DNA of 64,000 nucleotides from Holdemania sp. Marseille-P2844 (GCF_900120005.1 NZ_LT635451.1:420161-484160); one strand, 5' to 3'. Shown: positions 50,678-60,648, counted from the first letter of the stretch. The notes: a model not told the origin generated them from the letters alone. Numbers and translations: made by a program.

Positions 50678-51802
50678 ATGAAAGTAATTGCATTCTATCT
50701 GCCACAGTTCCATGAAACGCCAGAAAATAATGAGTGGTGGGGACAAGGCTTTACCGAGTGGAATAACATGAAAGCTGCCAAACCACTTTTTGAAGGACAT
50801 AATCAGCCAAGAATTCCGCTCAACAATAATTATTATAATCTTTTAGATGAGAAAACTCTGGAGTGGCAGACCGAAATTGCGAAAGAACACGGCGTATACG
50901 GTTTCTGCTGCTACCACTATTGGTTTGGAAGCAAGATGCTTCTTGAAAAGCCTATGGAGATTTATCTGAAAGATAAAAACTGTGATTTACCGTTTTGCTT
51001 TTGCTGGGCAAACGAAACATGGACAAATGCTTGGGCTGCGGAAACTGAGTCTGATCGAAAGACCTTAATCAAACAGGAGTACGGTGATAAAGAAGAATGG
51101 GAGAGACATTTCCAGTATTTGCTTCCGTTCTTTAAGGACGAGAGATACATAAAGGAGGCTAATAAGCCGCTTTTTGTGATTTATCGGCCACAGTATATTA
51201 CAGAGCTGAGTGCAAGATTGGCTTATTATAATAAACGTACTCAAGAAGAAGGCTTTGACGGGCTGGTTTTTGCAGCACAGCATGTTTCTTTTTATGCTGA
51301 GAAGAGCGTCGATAAGTCAATGTTCAAATACCAGATTGAATATCAGCCAGGCTTTGCGTTTTATGATATGAGCTCTTGGATGCAGAAGCAGATGAGCGTT
51401 ATTAAGCAGAATGTACAGACATGGGCAAGGGATCATTTAAAGAGCTTTAAGTCTGCTAAAAAGGCAAACCTGCAGAAATTATCGTATGATGAAGTATGGA
51501 ATACAGTTCTAAATAGAAAAGCAGAGCCTGGAATGATTCCAGGGGCATTTGTGGACTGGGATAATACGCCGAGATATAAAGAAAAAGGTCGCGTGTTGAC
51601 TGGTGCAACGCCTGAGAAGTTTAAAGAGTATTTTGGAAAACAGCTGAAAAAAGCGCGGGACGAATACAAGTCTGACTATATTTTCATTTTTGCATGGAAT
51701 GAATGGTCAGAAGGTGGATATTTAGAGCCTGATATGAAAAATCAGTATGGGTATTTAGATGCAATCAAATCATGCGTTGATGAATTGGAAAGTGAGAACT
51801 AA
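50678..51802 (+). CDS. WbsX-like (GH99-like) glycan protein, copy 1
   Basis: This 374-residue protein belongs to the WbsX group (glycosyltransferase WbsX / GH99-like TIM barrel). VIAFYLPQFHETPENNEWWG at 2-21 and FTEWNNMKAAKPLFEGHNQP are hallmarks, with CFCWANETWTNAWA near 109 and FIFAWNEWSEGGYLEPD near 330. There is no signal peptide, so it acts in the cytosol. The family is common in capsule loci; whether members transfer or hydrolyse is not settled. It is homologous to the next gene along its full length. Confidence 0.85.
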   Translation: MKVIAFYLPQFHETPENNEWWGQGFTEWNNMKAAKPLFEGHNQPRIPLNNNYYNLLDEKTLEWQTEIAKEHGVYGFCCYHYWFGSKMLLEKPMEIYLKDKNCDLPFCFCWANETWTNAWAAETESDRKTLIKQEYGDKEEWERHFQYLLPFFKDERYIKEANKPLFVIYRPQYITELSARLAYYNKRTQEEGFDGLVFAAQHVSFYAEKSVDKSMFKYQIEYQPGFAFYDMSSWMQKQMSVIKQNVQTWARDHLKSFKSAKKANLQKLSYDEVWNTVLNRKAEPGMIPGAFVDWDNTPRYKEKGRVLTGATPEKFKEYFGKQLKKARDEYKSDYIFIFAWNEWSEGGYLEPDMKNQYGYLDAIKSCVDELESEN

Positions 51803-51804
51803 AA

Positions 51805-52974
51805 ATGGCAGAGATATTATCAGATAATAAAATTAAAACAATTGCATTTTATTTACCTCAGTATCACGCTATTCCGGAAAACGACAAATTTTGGGGGAAA
51901 GGATTTACGGAATGGGTAAATACAAAAAAGGCTACTCCGCTATTTGAGGGACATTACCAGCCAAAGGTTCCGCTAAATGAAAACTATTATAACTTGTTAG
52001 ATGACAATGTTAAAATTTGGCAGGCAAATTTAGCGAAGAAGTATGGTGTGTTTGGTTTTTGCTACTATCACTACTGGTTTAAAGATGGAAAGAAGCTGCT
52101 TGAAAAACCACTAGAGCAAATGCTGCAAAATAAAGATGTTGATATCCCATTCTGTATGTCTTGGGCAAATGAGAACTGGAGTAAGAGATGGGATGGCGGT
52201 AATCAGGAGATTATTGCGGAGCAGAATTACGGCACAGAAGATGATTGGAAAAAACATTTGCTTTATATGGTTCAGTTTTTTAAGGACGAACGATATATTA
52301 CATTAAATGGGGATCCAGTTTTTCTCATTTATAAACCTGAAGAGATTCCGGATCTGCATCGTATGGTAACTTATTGGCAGTCGGAGATTAAAAAGTTTGG
52401 TTTCAATCGGATTTGCTTAATGATCCAGAATTCTGGATGGTATTTTTCACCGTCTTACAATGATAGAGATTTTGATTATCAAATTAAATTTGAGCCTTAC
52501 TTTTCAAAGCAGTACGCGGAAAAAGATTTAAATAAAATTAAACGTCGCCAGATTGCTTATCAAATTCTAAAGGAAGTCAGATTAGAAAAGCCAATCTATG
52601 CCTTTGTAAAAAGTAGAAAAAAAGTGGTCGGAAATGATAAGCCGTTGTCAATTTTTAGCTATGATAAAGAATGCACAGATATCTTGAATGGTCCACATTC
52701 CAGAAAGATTGTGCAGGGTTTGTTTACAGACTGGGATAATACCGCAAGGCGAAAAAATGGCTTTGTTTTTAAAGGTGGAAATCCAGAAAAATTTGGAAAG
52801 TGCGCAAAAAACCTCTTTAATCAGATGAGAGAAAAGAATGATCTTCCGCTTGTCTTTATTAATGCTTGGAATGAGTGGGCGGAGGGAGCATATTTGGAAC
52901 CGGACGAAAAGCATGGCTTTGCTTACCTTGAGCAATTGCAATTGGCGATTAAATCTTATAACAAAGAAAACTAA
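51805..52974 (+). CDS. WbsX-like (GH99-like) glycan protein, copy 2
   Basis: This 389-residue paralogue of the preceding protein has IAFYLPQYHAIPENDKFWGK near 14, FTEWVNTKKATPLFEGHYQP, CMSWANENWSKRWDGGNQE near 112, and FINAWNEWAEGAYLEPDEKH near 351. It starts 2 bases after the previous stop, so the two are surely co-expressed. Divergence is too high for a recent duplication; they probably act on different linkages. Confidence 0.85.
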   Translation: MAEILSDNKIKTIAFYLPQYHAIPENDKFWGKGFTEWVNTKKATPLFEGHYQPKVPLNENYYNLLDDNVKIWQANLAKKYGVFGFCYYHYWFKDGKKLLEKPLEQMLQNKDVDIPFCMSWANENWSKRWDGGNQEIIAEQNYGTEDDWKKHLLYMVQFFKDERYITLNGDPVFLIYKPEEIPDLHRMVTYWQSEIKKFGFNRICLMIQNSGWYFSPSYNDRDFDYQIKFEPYFSKQYAEKDLNKIKRRQIAYQILKEVRLEKPIYAFVKSRKKVVGNDKPLSIFSYDKECTDILNGPHSRKIVQGLFTDWDNTARRKNGFVFKGGNPEKFGKCAKNLFNQMREKNDLPLVFINAWNEWAEGAYLEPDEKHGFAYLEQLQLAIKSYNKEN

Positions 52975-52989
52975 GGGATGGGAAAATGT

Positions 52990-54147
52990 ATGACGGTATT
53001 GTTTTGCTTTCACTTTAATGAAAAAAATAATGGTGGAGTAAAGTCGTTACTGGACATGTTGGAAGTGTTTTCGGAAAAAGGCGCTCGAATTATTGCGACA
53101 TTTCCGGTTAAAGATGGATCAGCGATTGAGTACTTGCGGGAGCAAGGCGTAAAAGTGTTGTATGTTCCTTATACAAGATGGGACTACAAGCTAAATGCAT
53201 CCACCAAAAGTAAATTCAAATCCTTTACTTGGGGGCGCTTTAAGCAGATAAAAACTTACATAGAGGCATTGAAATTTAAAAAGACCTTGAGAGAAGAAAA
53301 AATAGATATCGTATACACTAATACTAACACTATCTTCTTTGGCGCAATGCTCAACGCAATTTATAGGATTCCCCATTTTTGGCATGTCCGTGAATTTGGA
53401 GATTTGGATCATGGTAATGGATATATTTTAGGTTTTGCGACATTTAAAAAATTTATTGAAAGATATACGACCAAAATGATCGTGATATCTAAGGCTTTGA
53501 AAAATTACTATGAAAGTAAAGGGGTCCCATCTGAAAAGATGGTTACAATCTATGATGATGTGTCGAATGAGTATCTGTTAAATTTTAACTATGAAAAGTT
53601 TAGAGGCGATTCTCTTAACATATTAATTGCAGGTATTTTGCAAGAAGGCAAAGGTCAGATTGATGTTCTAAAAGCCTTTAATGAATTGTGCAAAGTGGGA
53701 GTAAAGGCAAATCTATATATCGCTGGAAAAGGCGATGAATCCTATACGCAAAAGCTAAGAAAATATGTGGCTGACAATCAATTGAACGAGAAAGTTCATT
53801 TCCTTGGTTTTGTTGAAGATATGAATACACTTAGAAAAAAAATGCATATTGCGGTGGTTGCATCTAAAAGTGAGGCGTTTGGACGTGTTACCATAGAGGC
53901 AATGCTTGGAGGATTAGTTGTTGTGGCAACTGATGCTGGAGCGAATTCAGAACTTATCAATAACGGCAAAACAGGATATCTTTATCCGTCTGGGGATTAT
54001 CATAAGCTATTTGAATGTATTTATAAGATTCAAGAAAACCGAGAAAATATGTATGAAACAGCTGTAAGAGCGCAGAAATATGCGGTGCAGTACACAAATG
54101 GAAATTGTGGCATGAGAATATATCAAGAGATGATAAAAGAAATCTAA
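52990..54147 (+). CDS. Glycosyltransferase family 4
   Basis: This 385-residue GT-B enzyme has an N-terminal domain (VLFCFHFNEKNNGGVKSLLD), IVYTNTNTIFFGAMLNAIYR near 102, and the donor domain (SLNILIAGILQEGKGQIDVL near 206, AVVASKSEAFGRVTIEAMLG near 290 with the ExxxxxxxE-type loop). I prefer ATG 52990, 7 bases after AAGGGATGG, to ATG 52978, which abuts that site. The sugar is not predictable. Confidence 0.88.
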   Translation: MTVLFCFHFNEKNNGGVKSLLDMLEVFSEKGARIIATFPVKDGSAIEYLREQGVKVLYVPYTRWDYKLNASTKSKFKSFTWGRFKQIKTYIEALKFKKTLREEKIDIVYTNTNTIFFGAMLNAIYRIPHFWHVREFGDLDHGNGYILGFATFKKFIERYTTKMIVISKALKNYYESKGVPSEKMVTIYDDVSNEYLLNFNYEKFRGDSLNILIAGILQEGKGQIDVLKAFNELCKVGVKANLYIAGKGDESYTQKLRKYVADNQLNEKVHFLGFVEDMNTLRKKMHIAVVASKSEAFGRVTIEAMLGGLVVVATDAGANSELINNGKTGYLYPSGDYHKLFECIYKIQENRENMYETAVRAQKYAVQYTNGNCGMRIYQEMIKEI

Positions 54148-54188
54148 TATGATCAAAAAGGTACCGCTGGAAGGATGAAAATGAGACA

Positions 54189-55490
54189 ATGAAGATAGGA
54201 TATAAAAAAATATGCAGGTATTTATCTGTCTTAATATATGTGATTTATTTGTATACCAGTGGACTGGCCAGCTATATTTTTGGAACATGGCAAAATATTA
54301 TTGCAGCTCTTCTAGGTGCAGCTGTGCTCGGTTGCATAGCTAATACTGGGTTCCCTAAAATCAGAAAAATTAAGACGATAAAGCCAGTCGACCTTCTTGT
54401 TGTGATTATGTTGGTTGCGCTTATCTTTAACAATGCCGACATAAAGAATGGGTCGTACATTAATACCGTGGCGACAGTGTCTATTTTCTTGTTCTATTTG
54501 GTCTCAAAAAATGATAATCGATGGATGGAAATAGCAACAAACCTTCTGTTTTATGGTGGTTTGTTTCATGCGGTTACTTCATTTGTTTTATACCTTTTGC
54601 CAAATGTGTACATGAAATATGTCATGCCACTGTTTGTTTCATTTGGTTACGAATCGACTTTACTGTATTGCGTAAGAAATGGTTATGCAGTTGGACTTAC
54701 ACCTCACTATAGTACAAATGCCATGTATATGTCGGTTGCACTTGGAGCAGCTTTTATTCGCCTGACGGATAGAAGGTTTAAAGGAAAACCGATTATGAAT
54801 AAAATTAATATCGCTCTTACAGCATTTATTTTATTTGTATTGATTCTTACAGGAAAAAGGGCACATTGTGTATTCGCTTTGGTATGCTTGTTGACGGCAT
54901 ATTATGTATACAATTCTGATAAACCGAAAAGCCGTCTAATGAAAACACTAACATTGATAGCAGTTGGCGGTATAGCTCTAGTTTTAATTGTAGAGATTGC
55001 ACCTGATGCTGTACCAGTTATTAGGCGATTTATTTATATGTCGCAGTTGGAAGATAGTTCGCTGGGGCGAAATGCGAGAATGCTTCTGGCATTGAGTTTG
55101 TTTTTACGGAATATTTTGTCAGGAATCGGATGGAACGGGTTTACTTATTATTATAATGCTACTTTTGGAGAGTGGCTTAACGTACACAATGTTTATTTGC
55201 AGCTTTTGTGTGAAGAGGGATTGTTTTTTAGTTTGGCATTTTTTGCATTTTTTATTGTTTCATTTTTACATGCTTGGAATGCATTGAAACAGACCAGAGT
55301 ACAAAAACTGGGTGGTATTAATGAGTCGTTGCTACTATATTCAGTTTACATACAAGCATTTTTCCTGTTATACAGTCTTACAGGAAATCCTCTTTATGAT
55401 GCGCCGTTTCTTTTTCCTTATATTTTTGGATGCGCATTTGGAGAATATTATTATAGAAAGGTCAAGGAGTTAACAGCATATGAATCTTAA
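54189..55490 (+). CDS. O-antigen ligase/polymerase-like membrane protein (Wzy)
   Basis: This 433-residue polytopic protein has about ten to eleven membrane spans, including LSVLIYVIYLYTSGLASYIF near 13 and LMKTLTLIAVGGIALVLIVE near 249. A large extracellular loop near 280-330 (MSQLEDSSLGRNARMLLALS, then WLNVHNVYLQLLCEEGLFF) with a conserved arginine and histidine pattern fits Wzy polymerases and O-antigen ligases. It would join repeat units outside the membrane after flipping by the Wzx protein at 56602. It overlaps the following gene by 11 bases. Confidence 0.85.
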   Translation: MKIGYKKICRYLSVLIYVIYLYTSGLASYIFGTWQNIIAALLGAAVLGCIANTGFPKIRKIKTIKPVDLLVVIMLVALIFNNADIKNGSYINTVATVSIFLFYLVSKNDNRWMEIATNLLFYGGLFHAVTSFVLYLLPNVYMKYVMPLFVSFGYESTLLYCVRNGYAVGLTPHYSTNAMYMSVALGAAFIRLTDRRFKGKPIMNKINIALTAFILFVLILTGKRAHCVFALVCLLTAYYVYNSDKPKSRLMKTLTLIAVGGIALVLIVEIAPDAVPVIRRFIYMSQLEDSSLGRNARMLLALSLFLRNILSGIGWNGFTYYYNATFGEWLNVHNVYLQLLCEEGLFFSLAFFAFFIVSFLHAWNALKQTRVQKLGGINESLLLYSVYIQAFFLLYSLTGNPLYDAPFLFPYIFGCAFGEYYYRKVKELTAYES

Positions 55491-56574
55491 GATTGTAACA
55501 TTTCATTTTGCTAATAATTATGGTGCGGTTCTCCAAGCGTATGCATTACAAGCACATTTGAGTCAGTATGGAAATGTGGAGTTTTTGAATTATGAGCCTG
55601 AACATTTAAAAAAGCTGTATTCATTAAATCCTTTTTCCTGTGGAATACACCCGCGTGAAATAATACGAAGGGCTAGAGCCATTCCATATAAAAGAAAACA
55701 GTTTGAATTTTTTTCAAATTTCAGAAAAAATGATTTAAAATGTGCTAATGAGAATACGTCAGATATAGATTTGGCGAAAAATGTCTTAAACCGGGCTGAT
55801 GCAGTAATTTACGGCAGCGATCAGATTTGGAATCTAGGTATTACAAATAGCGATAGCATTTATTTTGGAGATTTTGTAGATAAAACTGTAAAAAAAATTG
55901 CCTATGCAGCAAGTTTTGGTGCTGATAATGATCTGAATTCTATAAGCCAGTTTATTAAAAAATATTTGAATGCTTTTGATGCATTATCTGTTAGAGAGCA
56001 AAGTGGCGTGAAAATATTAAGTGATAATGGCGTGAGTAACGCAGATGTGGTATGTGATCCGGTCTTTCTGTTAGATAAGGATTGTTGGATAAACATCGCA
56101 CGGAAACCAGTTGAAAATATACCTGAAAAGTATATTTTGTATTATGCATTGCGTAAAGACGAAAAATTAATTAGAGCTGCGAAGAAAGTAGGAAAGGATT
56201 ATGGAATCCCAGTGCTTTCTATCCATCCGAATGGAAATCGCTCTTTTATGATAGAAAATCAATTGTATAAAATTGGTCCGAAAGAATTCGTGTGGCTGAT
56301 TAACAATGCGGCTTATATTTGTACAAATTCTTTTCATGCTGTTGCATTCTCATCAATCTTTAAGAAAAAAGTTGTGTTTCATGGGTATGAAAATGGCAAA
56401 GGTCGTGTCGAATCATTGCTTTCAATTCTGAAATCTCCAGAGTTCTTCTATAAGGATGAAAAAGGTAACGATATTTTTGATCTGGAAAAAGCTGAGTATA
56501 AAGGGCTAAAGGAATTGAAACAGCAGTCCATTAGATATCTGAAAGATAACATAAAGCCGAAAGAACATGTATAA
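55480..56574 (+). CDS. Polysaccharide pyruvyltransferase family protein, copy 2
   Basis: This 364-residue protein opens with KIVTFHFANNYGAVLQAYAL, then DAVIYGSDQIWNLGITN near 107, SVREQSGVKILSDNGVSNAD near 171, and CTNSFHAVAFSSIFKKKVVF near 284. It is clearly of the same family as the 48313 gene but only distantly similar. The family may add pyruvate ketals; some members in FrhB-containing loci may have other substrates. AAGGAG lies upstream inside the wzy gene. Confidence 0.88.
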   Translation: MNLKIVTFHFANNYGAVLQAYALQAHLSQYGNVEFLNYEPEHLKKLYSLNPFSCGIHPREIIRRARAIPYKRKQFEFFSNFRKNDLKCANENTSDIDLAKNVLNRADAVIYGSDQIWNLGITNSDSIYFGDFVDKTVKKIAYAASFGADNDLNSISQFIKKYLNAFDALSVREQSGVKILSDNGVSNADVVCDPVFLLDKDCWINIARKPVENIPEKYILYYALRKDEKLIRAAKKVGKDYGIPVLSIHPNGNRSFMIENQLYKIGPKEFVWLINNAAYICTNSFHAVAFSSIFKKKVVFHGYENGKGRVESLLSILKSPEFFYKDEKGNDIFDLEKAEYKGLKELKQQSIRYLKDNIKPKEHV

Positions 56575-56601
56575 AGATTTTTGGAGGACTATAATTAACT
56601 A

Positions 56602-58098
56602 ATGCGAGCAAAGAAAAATGCAATAACAGGATTGATGACACAATTGATAATCATTGCATTGGGATTAATTGTCCCAAGAATTATGATTACCAATTATGGC
56701 TCAGATACAAATGGATTGACAAATACATTAACTCAGATTTTTAGTTATGTGGCGTTGCTAGAAGCTGGAATAGGGCAATCTACTAAAAATGCATTGTATA
56801 AGCCAATCACAGAAAAAGATAAAGACGGAATTTGTAGAATCCTGTCAGTTTCAAGAAAATATTATTGGAAGATTACGAAATACTATGCCGGAGTTGTGAT
56901 TCTTATGGCAGCACTACTTCCATTTGTGCTTAAAACAGAACTTTCGGCAAAAACTGTTTTTGCTGTAGTTTTTTTTGAGGGTATGTCAGGTGTAATTCGA
57001 TTTATGTTCACTGAGAACTGGATGCAATTACTAATGGCAGAAGGAAAAGGCTATGTACAGGCAAATATCACATTGATTACTAAACTGCTTACATATGGTG
57101 TTAAAATTGTCTTGGCCTGTATGAAAGTTAATATTGTAGCAATTCAGTTTGGATTCTTCTGCGTATCACTGATTCAGTTGGCGATTTATAAATGGTACAT
57201 TAAAAAAAATTATGGCTGGATAAAGTATGATTTGAAATCGTATGAAAACTTTGAATTACCGGATAAAAATGCATATGTCTTAACCGAAATAGCGTGGACT
57301 GTTTTTTCATCAACGGATATGATTTTGCTGTCAATACTTTTTAGCACGGCTTTATCAAGTGTGTATTCTGTTTATAATCTTGTATATTCCAATATTTCAG
57401 GTTTAATGAATTCTGTATATACAAGTTTGATATATTTGTTAGGACAGACATACAGTGAAAGTTTGCGTAAATATGAACAGGTACACGATGAATTCGAATT
57501 GATGTTTATGACTGGCGCTGCTATTTTAATGAGTTGCTGTTCAGTGCTTGGAATTCCATTTGTACGCCTATACACAAAGGGCGTGACAGATACAAATTAT
57601 ATATATATTTATTTACCGATTCTTTTTGGATTGATACAAATTCTCTCATGGGATCGATATGTGTCTGGAAACCTAACTGGTATTGCTGGATATGCAAAAA
57701 TTGTATCTAAAATATCGGTGGCAGAGGCGGTATCAAATATTGTACTGTCTGTGATATTGGCTCCTAAAATGGGACTTTATGGAATAACTTTAGCAACGGC
57801 AATTTCGCTGCTTTTTAAACTTATATATTTAACGTATCTTGGAAATGTTGTGATTTTAAAGAGATCAATTCGAAAGAGTTGCTTTAAAATTATAGCGTAT
57901 TTGGCATTGTATTTTTCTATATCTTTTGCTTTTGTGATTAAACCATTGGCAATTGAGAGCTTTATACAATTTATATTATACGGAGTGGTTACATTTTTGT
58001 TTGTTTCGCTGGCTTATGGTGTGGTGGCTTATTTCCTAGATAGGCAGACATTCAAATCACTAATAAAAAGAGTTGGACTAAAAAAGAAAAAATATTAA
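56602..58098 (+). CDS. Wzx-type repeat-unit flippase
   Basis: This 498-residue polytopic protein of the MATE/MOP superfamily has about 14 membrane spans. The start ITGLMTQLIIIALGLIVPRI and FSYVALLEAGIGQSTKNALY near 47 are typical of oligosaccharide flippases in Bacillota. LGIPFVRLYTKGVTDTNYIY near 315 is another conserved loop. It should turn the undecaprenyl-linked repeat unit to the outer face. The GGAGG at 56583 is 14 bases from the ATG, longer than usual. Confidence 0.9.
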   Translation: MRAKKNAITGLMTQLIIIALGLIVPRIMITNYGSDTNGLTNTLTQIFSYVALLEAGIGQSTKNALYKPITEKDKDGICRILSVSRKYYWKITKYYAGVVILMAALLPFVLKTELSAKTVFAVVFFEGMSGVIRFMFTENWMQLLMAEGKGYVQANITLITKLLTYGVKIVLACMKVNIVAIQFGFFCVSLIQLAIYKWYIKKNYGWIKYDLKSYENFELPDKNAYVLTEIAWTVFSSTDMILLSILFSTALSSVYSVYNLVYSNISGLMNSVYTSLIYLLGQTYSESLRKYEQVHDEFELMFMTGAAILMSCCSVLGIPFVRLYTKGVTDTNYIYIYLPILFGLIQILSWDRYVSGNLTGIAGYAKIVSKISVAEAVSNIVLSVILAPKMGLYGITLATAISLLFKLIYLTYLGNVVILKRSIRKSCFKIIAYLALYFSISFAFVIKPLAIESFIQFILYGVVTFLFVSLAYGVVAYFLDRQTFKSLIKRVGLKKKKY

Positions 58099-58171
58099 AT
58101 ATTTATGTTATCTATTATTTGAATGAAATGATACGGACTATTAGACTTTGCAATGAATAGGAGAAAAGGGT

Positions 58172-59440
58172 ATGTACAATACTAAATATATGGATGAGCA
58201 ATTTGTTGATGAATTTAAAAGACTGGCTGAAAAACCACATTTTTTAAATGGAAAGCTAGAAGCAAAAGAATATGTAGATGCGATTGTTTTGCCGTTCCTA
58301 AATGGCCGGGGGGGGGGTACTAAATAACCGCGGAGAGTACATTGAAGAGTCGGCACTTCATGCTGAGCATATAATGGAGCGCCCATACGAAGTGATGAAA
58401 GTGAGTAAAATCAATGAAACAGCGGTTTATTTGGGACTATTTATAAAACAGTGGGGACATTTCCTTGTCGATTTTGTTCCTCGGCTTTGGCATTTAATTA
58501 ATAATGATTCGGATTTAAAGTTGGTATATATTTCGATTGGAAATCAAGAAATTGATGGAGTTTATGCCGAGTTTTTAAATGTATTTGGCATTGATACAAA
58601 GAGAGTTATTTGTATTAAATCCCCCACTGAATTTACAAATATAATTATTCCACAGACATCATATGAGCGCCCATATCCTTATTATGCCGAATATAAAAGT
58701 ATCTTTGATTATATGAATTCAAAGATTGAGAAATTAAATTTGTCATATCAGCGGTATGAAAAAATTTATTGGACAAGAACGAAATTGAAAAAGGCTAGGA
58801 AGACAGAAACGGGAGAAAAAGTAATAGAAGAACTGTTTGAAGCAAATGGATATAAGGTACTTTCACCAGAGAAGTTATCTTTAAAGGAACAGCTTTTTTA
58901 CTTTAGCACATGTAAAAAAATGGCGGGAATATCGGGCACTATACCACTAACCTCTTGTTTTCAGACAGTAATACAGAATTCGTGATTTTGAATAGGACCT
59001 ATAGAATTAATGTTAACCAGTTTCCGATAAATGAATTATCAGGAGCAAAAGTGATTTATATCGATTGCCACGCTTCGTTCTTTCCTAATTCCGCAGATAA
59101 GGGTCCCTATTGGATGGTGTTTAATGAACATCTTAGAGAATTTGCTGAGGATATGAATTTTACTGTGCCTAAATCTGTTAGTAAAACCGAAGGGCATATA
59201 AGACTCCATGATCTTATAAAGTACATTGTTGTTTATTTTAATACCTATACAGGGAAAGAACTCTGCAAAACCGATGCAGGTATGGCGGGGGAAATTTCTG
59301 GTATATCAAGACCGAGCATAGAAGGAACAGAACCTCACGAATTGTATTATTATTATAGAAAGCAATTTGGAGAGGTGATTAGCTTAGTGGTTATAAAGCA
59401 ACATCTTAAAAAAGCGATAAAGAAATTACTTGGAAAATAA
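58172..59440 (+). pseudogene. GT61-like glycosyltransferase, frame-disrupted at a G10 tract and again near 58946
   Basis: After AGGAGAAAAGGG, ATG 58172 opens a frame that reads to AIVLPFLNGRGGGTK and stops at TAA directly after a tract of ten G. With nine G (or twelve) the frame would run on into VLNNRGEYIEESALHAEHIM and the family core (GHFLVDFVPRLWHLIN, then KIYWTRTKLKKAR). That frame stops at 58985, but LLFSDSNTEFVILNRTYRIN in another frame continues to 59440, so a second one-base loss lies near CCACTAACC (58944-58952). The protein resembles DUF563/GT61 capsule enzymes. As read, no full product is made. Confidence 0.8.
58308..58317 (+). repeat. Poly-G tract, 10 G
   Basis: Ten consecutive G lie 45 codons into the GT61-like frame. 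Deleting one base restores the downstream frame. Long G tracts in early coding sequence are classic slipped-strand contingency sites. Confidence 0.95.
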
Positions 59441-59637
59441 GTTCCTAGTTTTAATGTGAATATGTTTGGGCTTAAACTGTGTGATACATATTACACGGTG
59501 GTGGCTCAAGTTGCGCACCTCTATGTGCTGGGCAGTAGGTAAATTCTTTGAATGGTTAAGATGTAGTTCGATACGAATATGATGCAAATAATGATACATG
59601 AGAGAGTTGACGAGTGGTTTAAGAAAGGGATAAAATC

Positions 59638-60648
59638 TTGAGAGCAGAGCAGAGCAGAGCAGAGCAGAGCAGAGCAGATAATATTGACATTTTGAAAGTA
59701 ATATGCGCTTTCCTAATTGTTTGTATTCATGTTCCGTTTCCGGGAAGAGTCGGTGCATATTTTACGTCACTGACCAGAATAGCAGTTCCTATTTTCTTTA
59801 TGATTACAGGATACTTTTATTCAGATACCGTTGCAAGGCATAAGGAGAAGCAACAAATCAAGAAGATATTCTGCTTGGTTGTAGAGGCGAATATACTTTT
59901 CTTTGTTTGGAATATTGCTCTCGATATTCTCAGAAGAGACAGCATAGTAACCTATGTTCGGTCGATTTTTACTGGTAGGAACATACTTGAGTTTTTAGTT
60001 TTGAATGAATCACCGTTGGCAGGACATCTTTGGTATTTAGGAGCAATCCTTTATGTGTTGGTGATTGTTTTGTTGATGGATAAGTTCAACTGCCGAAAGA
60101 TTCTGTACTATTTGACTCCGGTTCTGCTCATTGTAGACTTGATGTTTGGAAAGTATTCGCTGCTCATTTTCCATCGGGAGTTTCTGTACATTTTGGTTAG
60201 AAATTTCCTTTGTGTAGGAATACCGTATTTCTGTATTGGAAATCTCATCAGAGAAAAACAGTGTTCTGAAAAATGGAATGGGGAAACACTTCGGTTATTG
60301 ATTTTTGTGTTTGCGATAACCAGCCTTGCAGAAAGATTTGTTTTGGAAAACGCTGGATTGAACGCAACAAGAGATCATTATATCAGCACGACTTTTTTAG
60401 CAATCTGTCTCTTTGTATATACTCTCAAGAGTAATTGGCATAATAAGGAATTGGCTGTGATTGGAAGAAAGTATTCCACATGGCTTTACATTATACATCC
60501 GATTTTTATTACGGTCTTTGCAATGATAACAGGTAAACTTGGGATAAAATCAATTTACAAATATGTTGCACCGATTGTGGTTTATTTTGCAACGCTTATA
60601 TTCCTTATCGTTCTGCAGAAGTTTAAGATCGCAATTAGAAGAAAATAA
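59638..60648 (+). CDS. Acyltransferase family 3 with pentamer repeat in its 5' end
   Basis: This 336-residue integral membrane protein (about ten spans) is of the acyltransferase-3 family that O-acetylates surface glycans. NIDILKVICAFLIVCIHVPF near 17 holds the conserved H/R region, with PIFFMITGYFYSD near 51 and GHLWYLGAILYVLVIVLLMD near 125. The frame starts at TTG 59638, 8 bases after AAGGG, and runs through seven AGAGC units encoding RAEQS repeats. With seven units the frame is open (on); six or eight would close it. The upstream ATG at 59591 is in a frame that ends at the repeat, so the TTG start is inferred. Confidence 0.85.
   Translation: MRAEQSRAEQSRADNIDILKVICAFLIVCIHVPFPGRVGAYFTSLTRIAVPIFFMITGYFYSDTVARHKEKQQIKKIFCLVVEANILFFVWNIALDILRRDSIVTYVRSIFTGRNILEFLVLNESPLAGHLWYLGAILYVLVIVLLMDKFNCRKILYYLTPVLLIVDLMFGKYSLLIFHREFLYILVRNFLCVGIPYFCIGNLIREKQCSEKWNGETLRLLIFVFAITSLAERFVLENAGLNATRDHYISTTFLAICLFVYTLKSNWHNKELAVIGRKYSTWLYIIHPIFITVFAMITGKLGIKSIYKYVAPIVVYFATLIFLIVLQKFKIAIRRK
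59641..59675 (+). repeat. Pentamer repeat, seven AGAGC units
   Basis: Seven perfect AGAGC copies follow the TTG start codon. A unit length of 5 shifts the reading frame with each gain or loss, as in known phase-variable genes. Confidence 0.97.
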
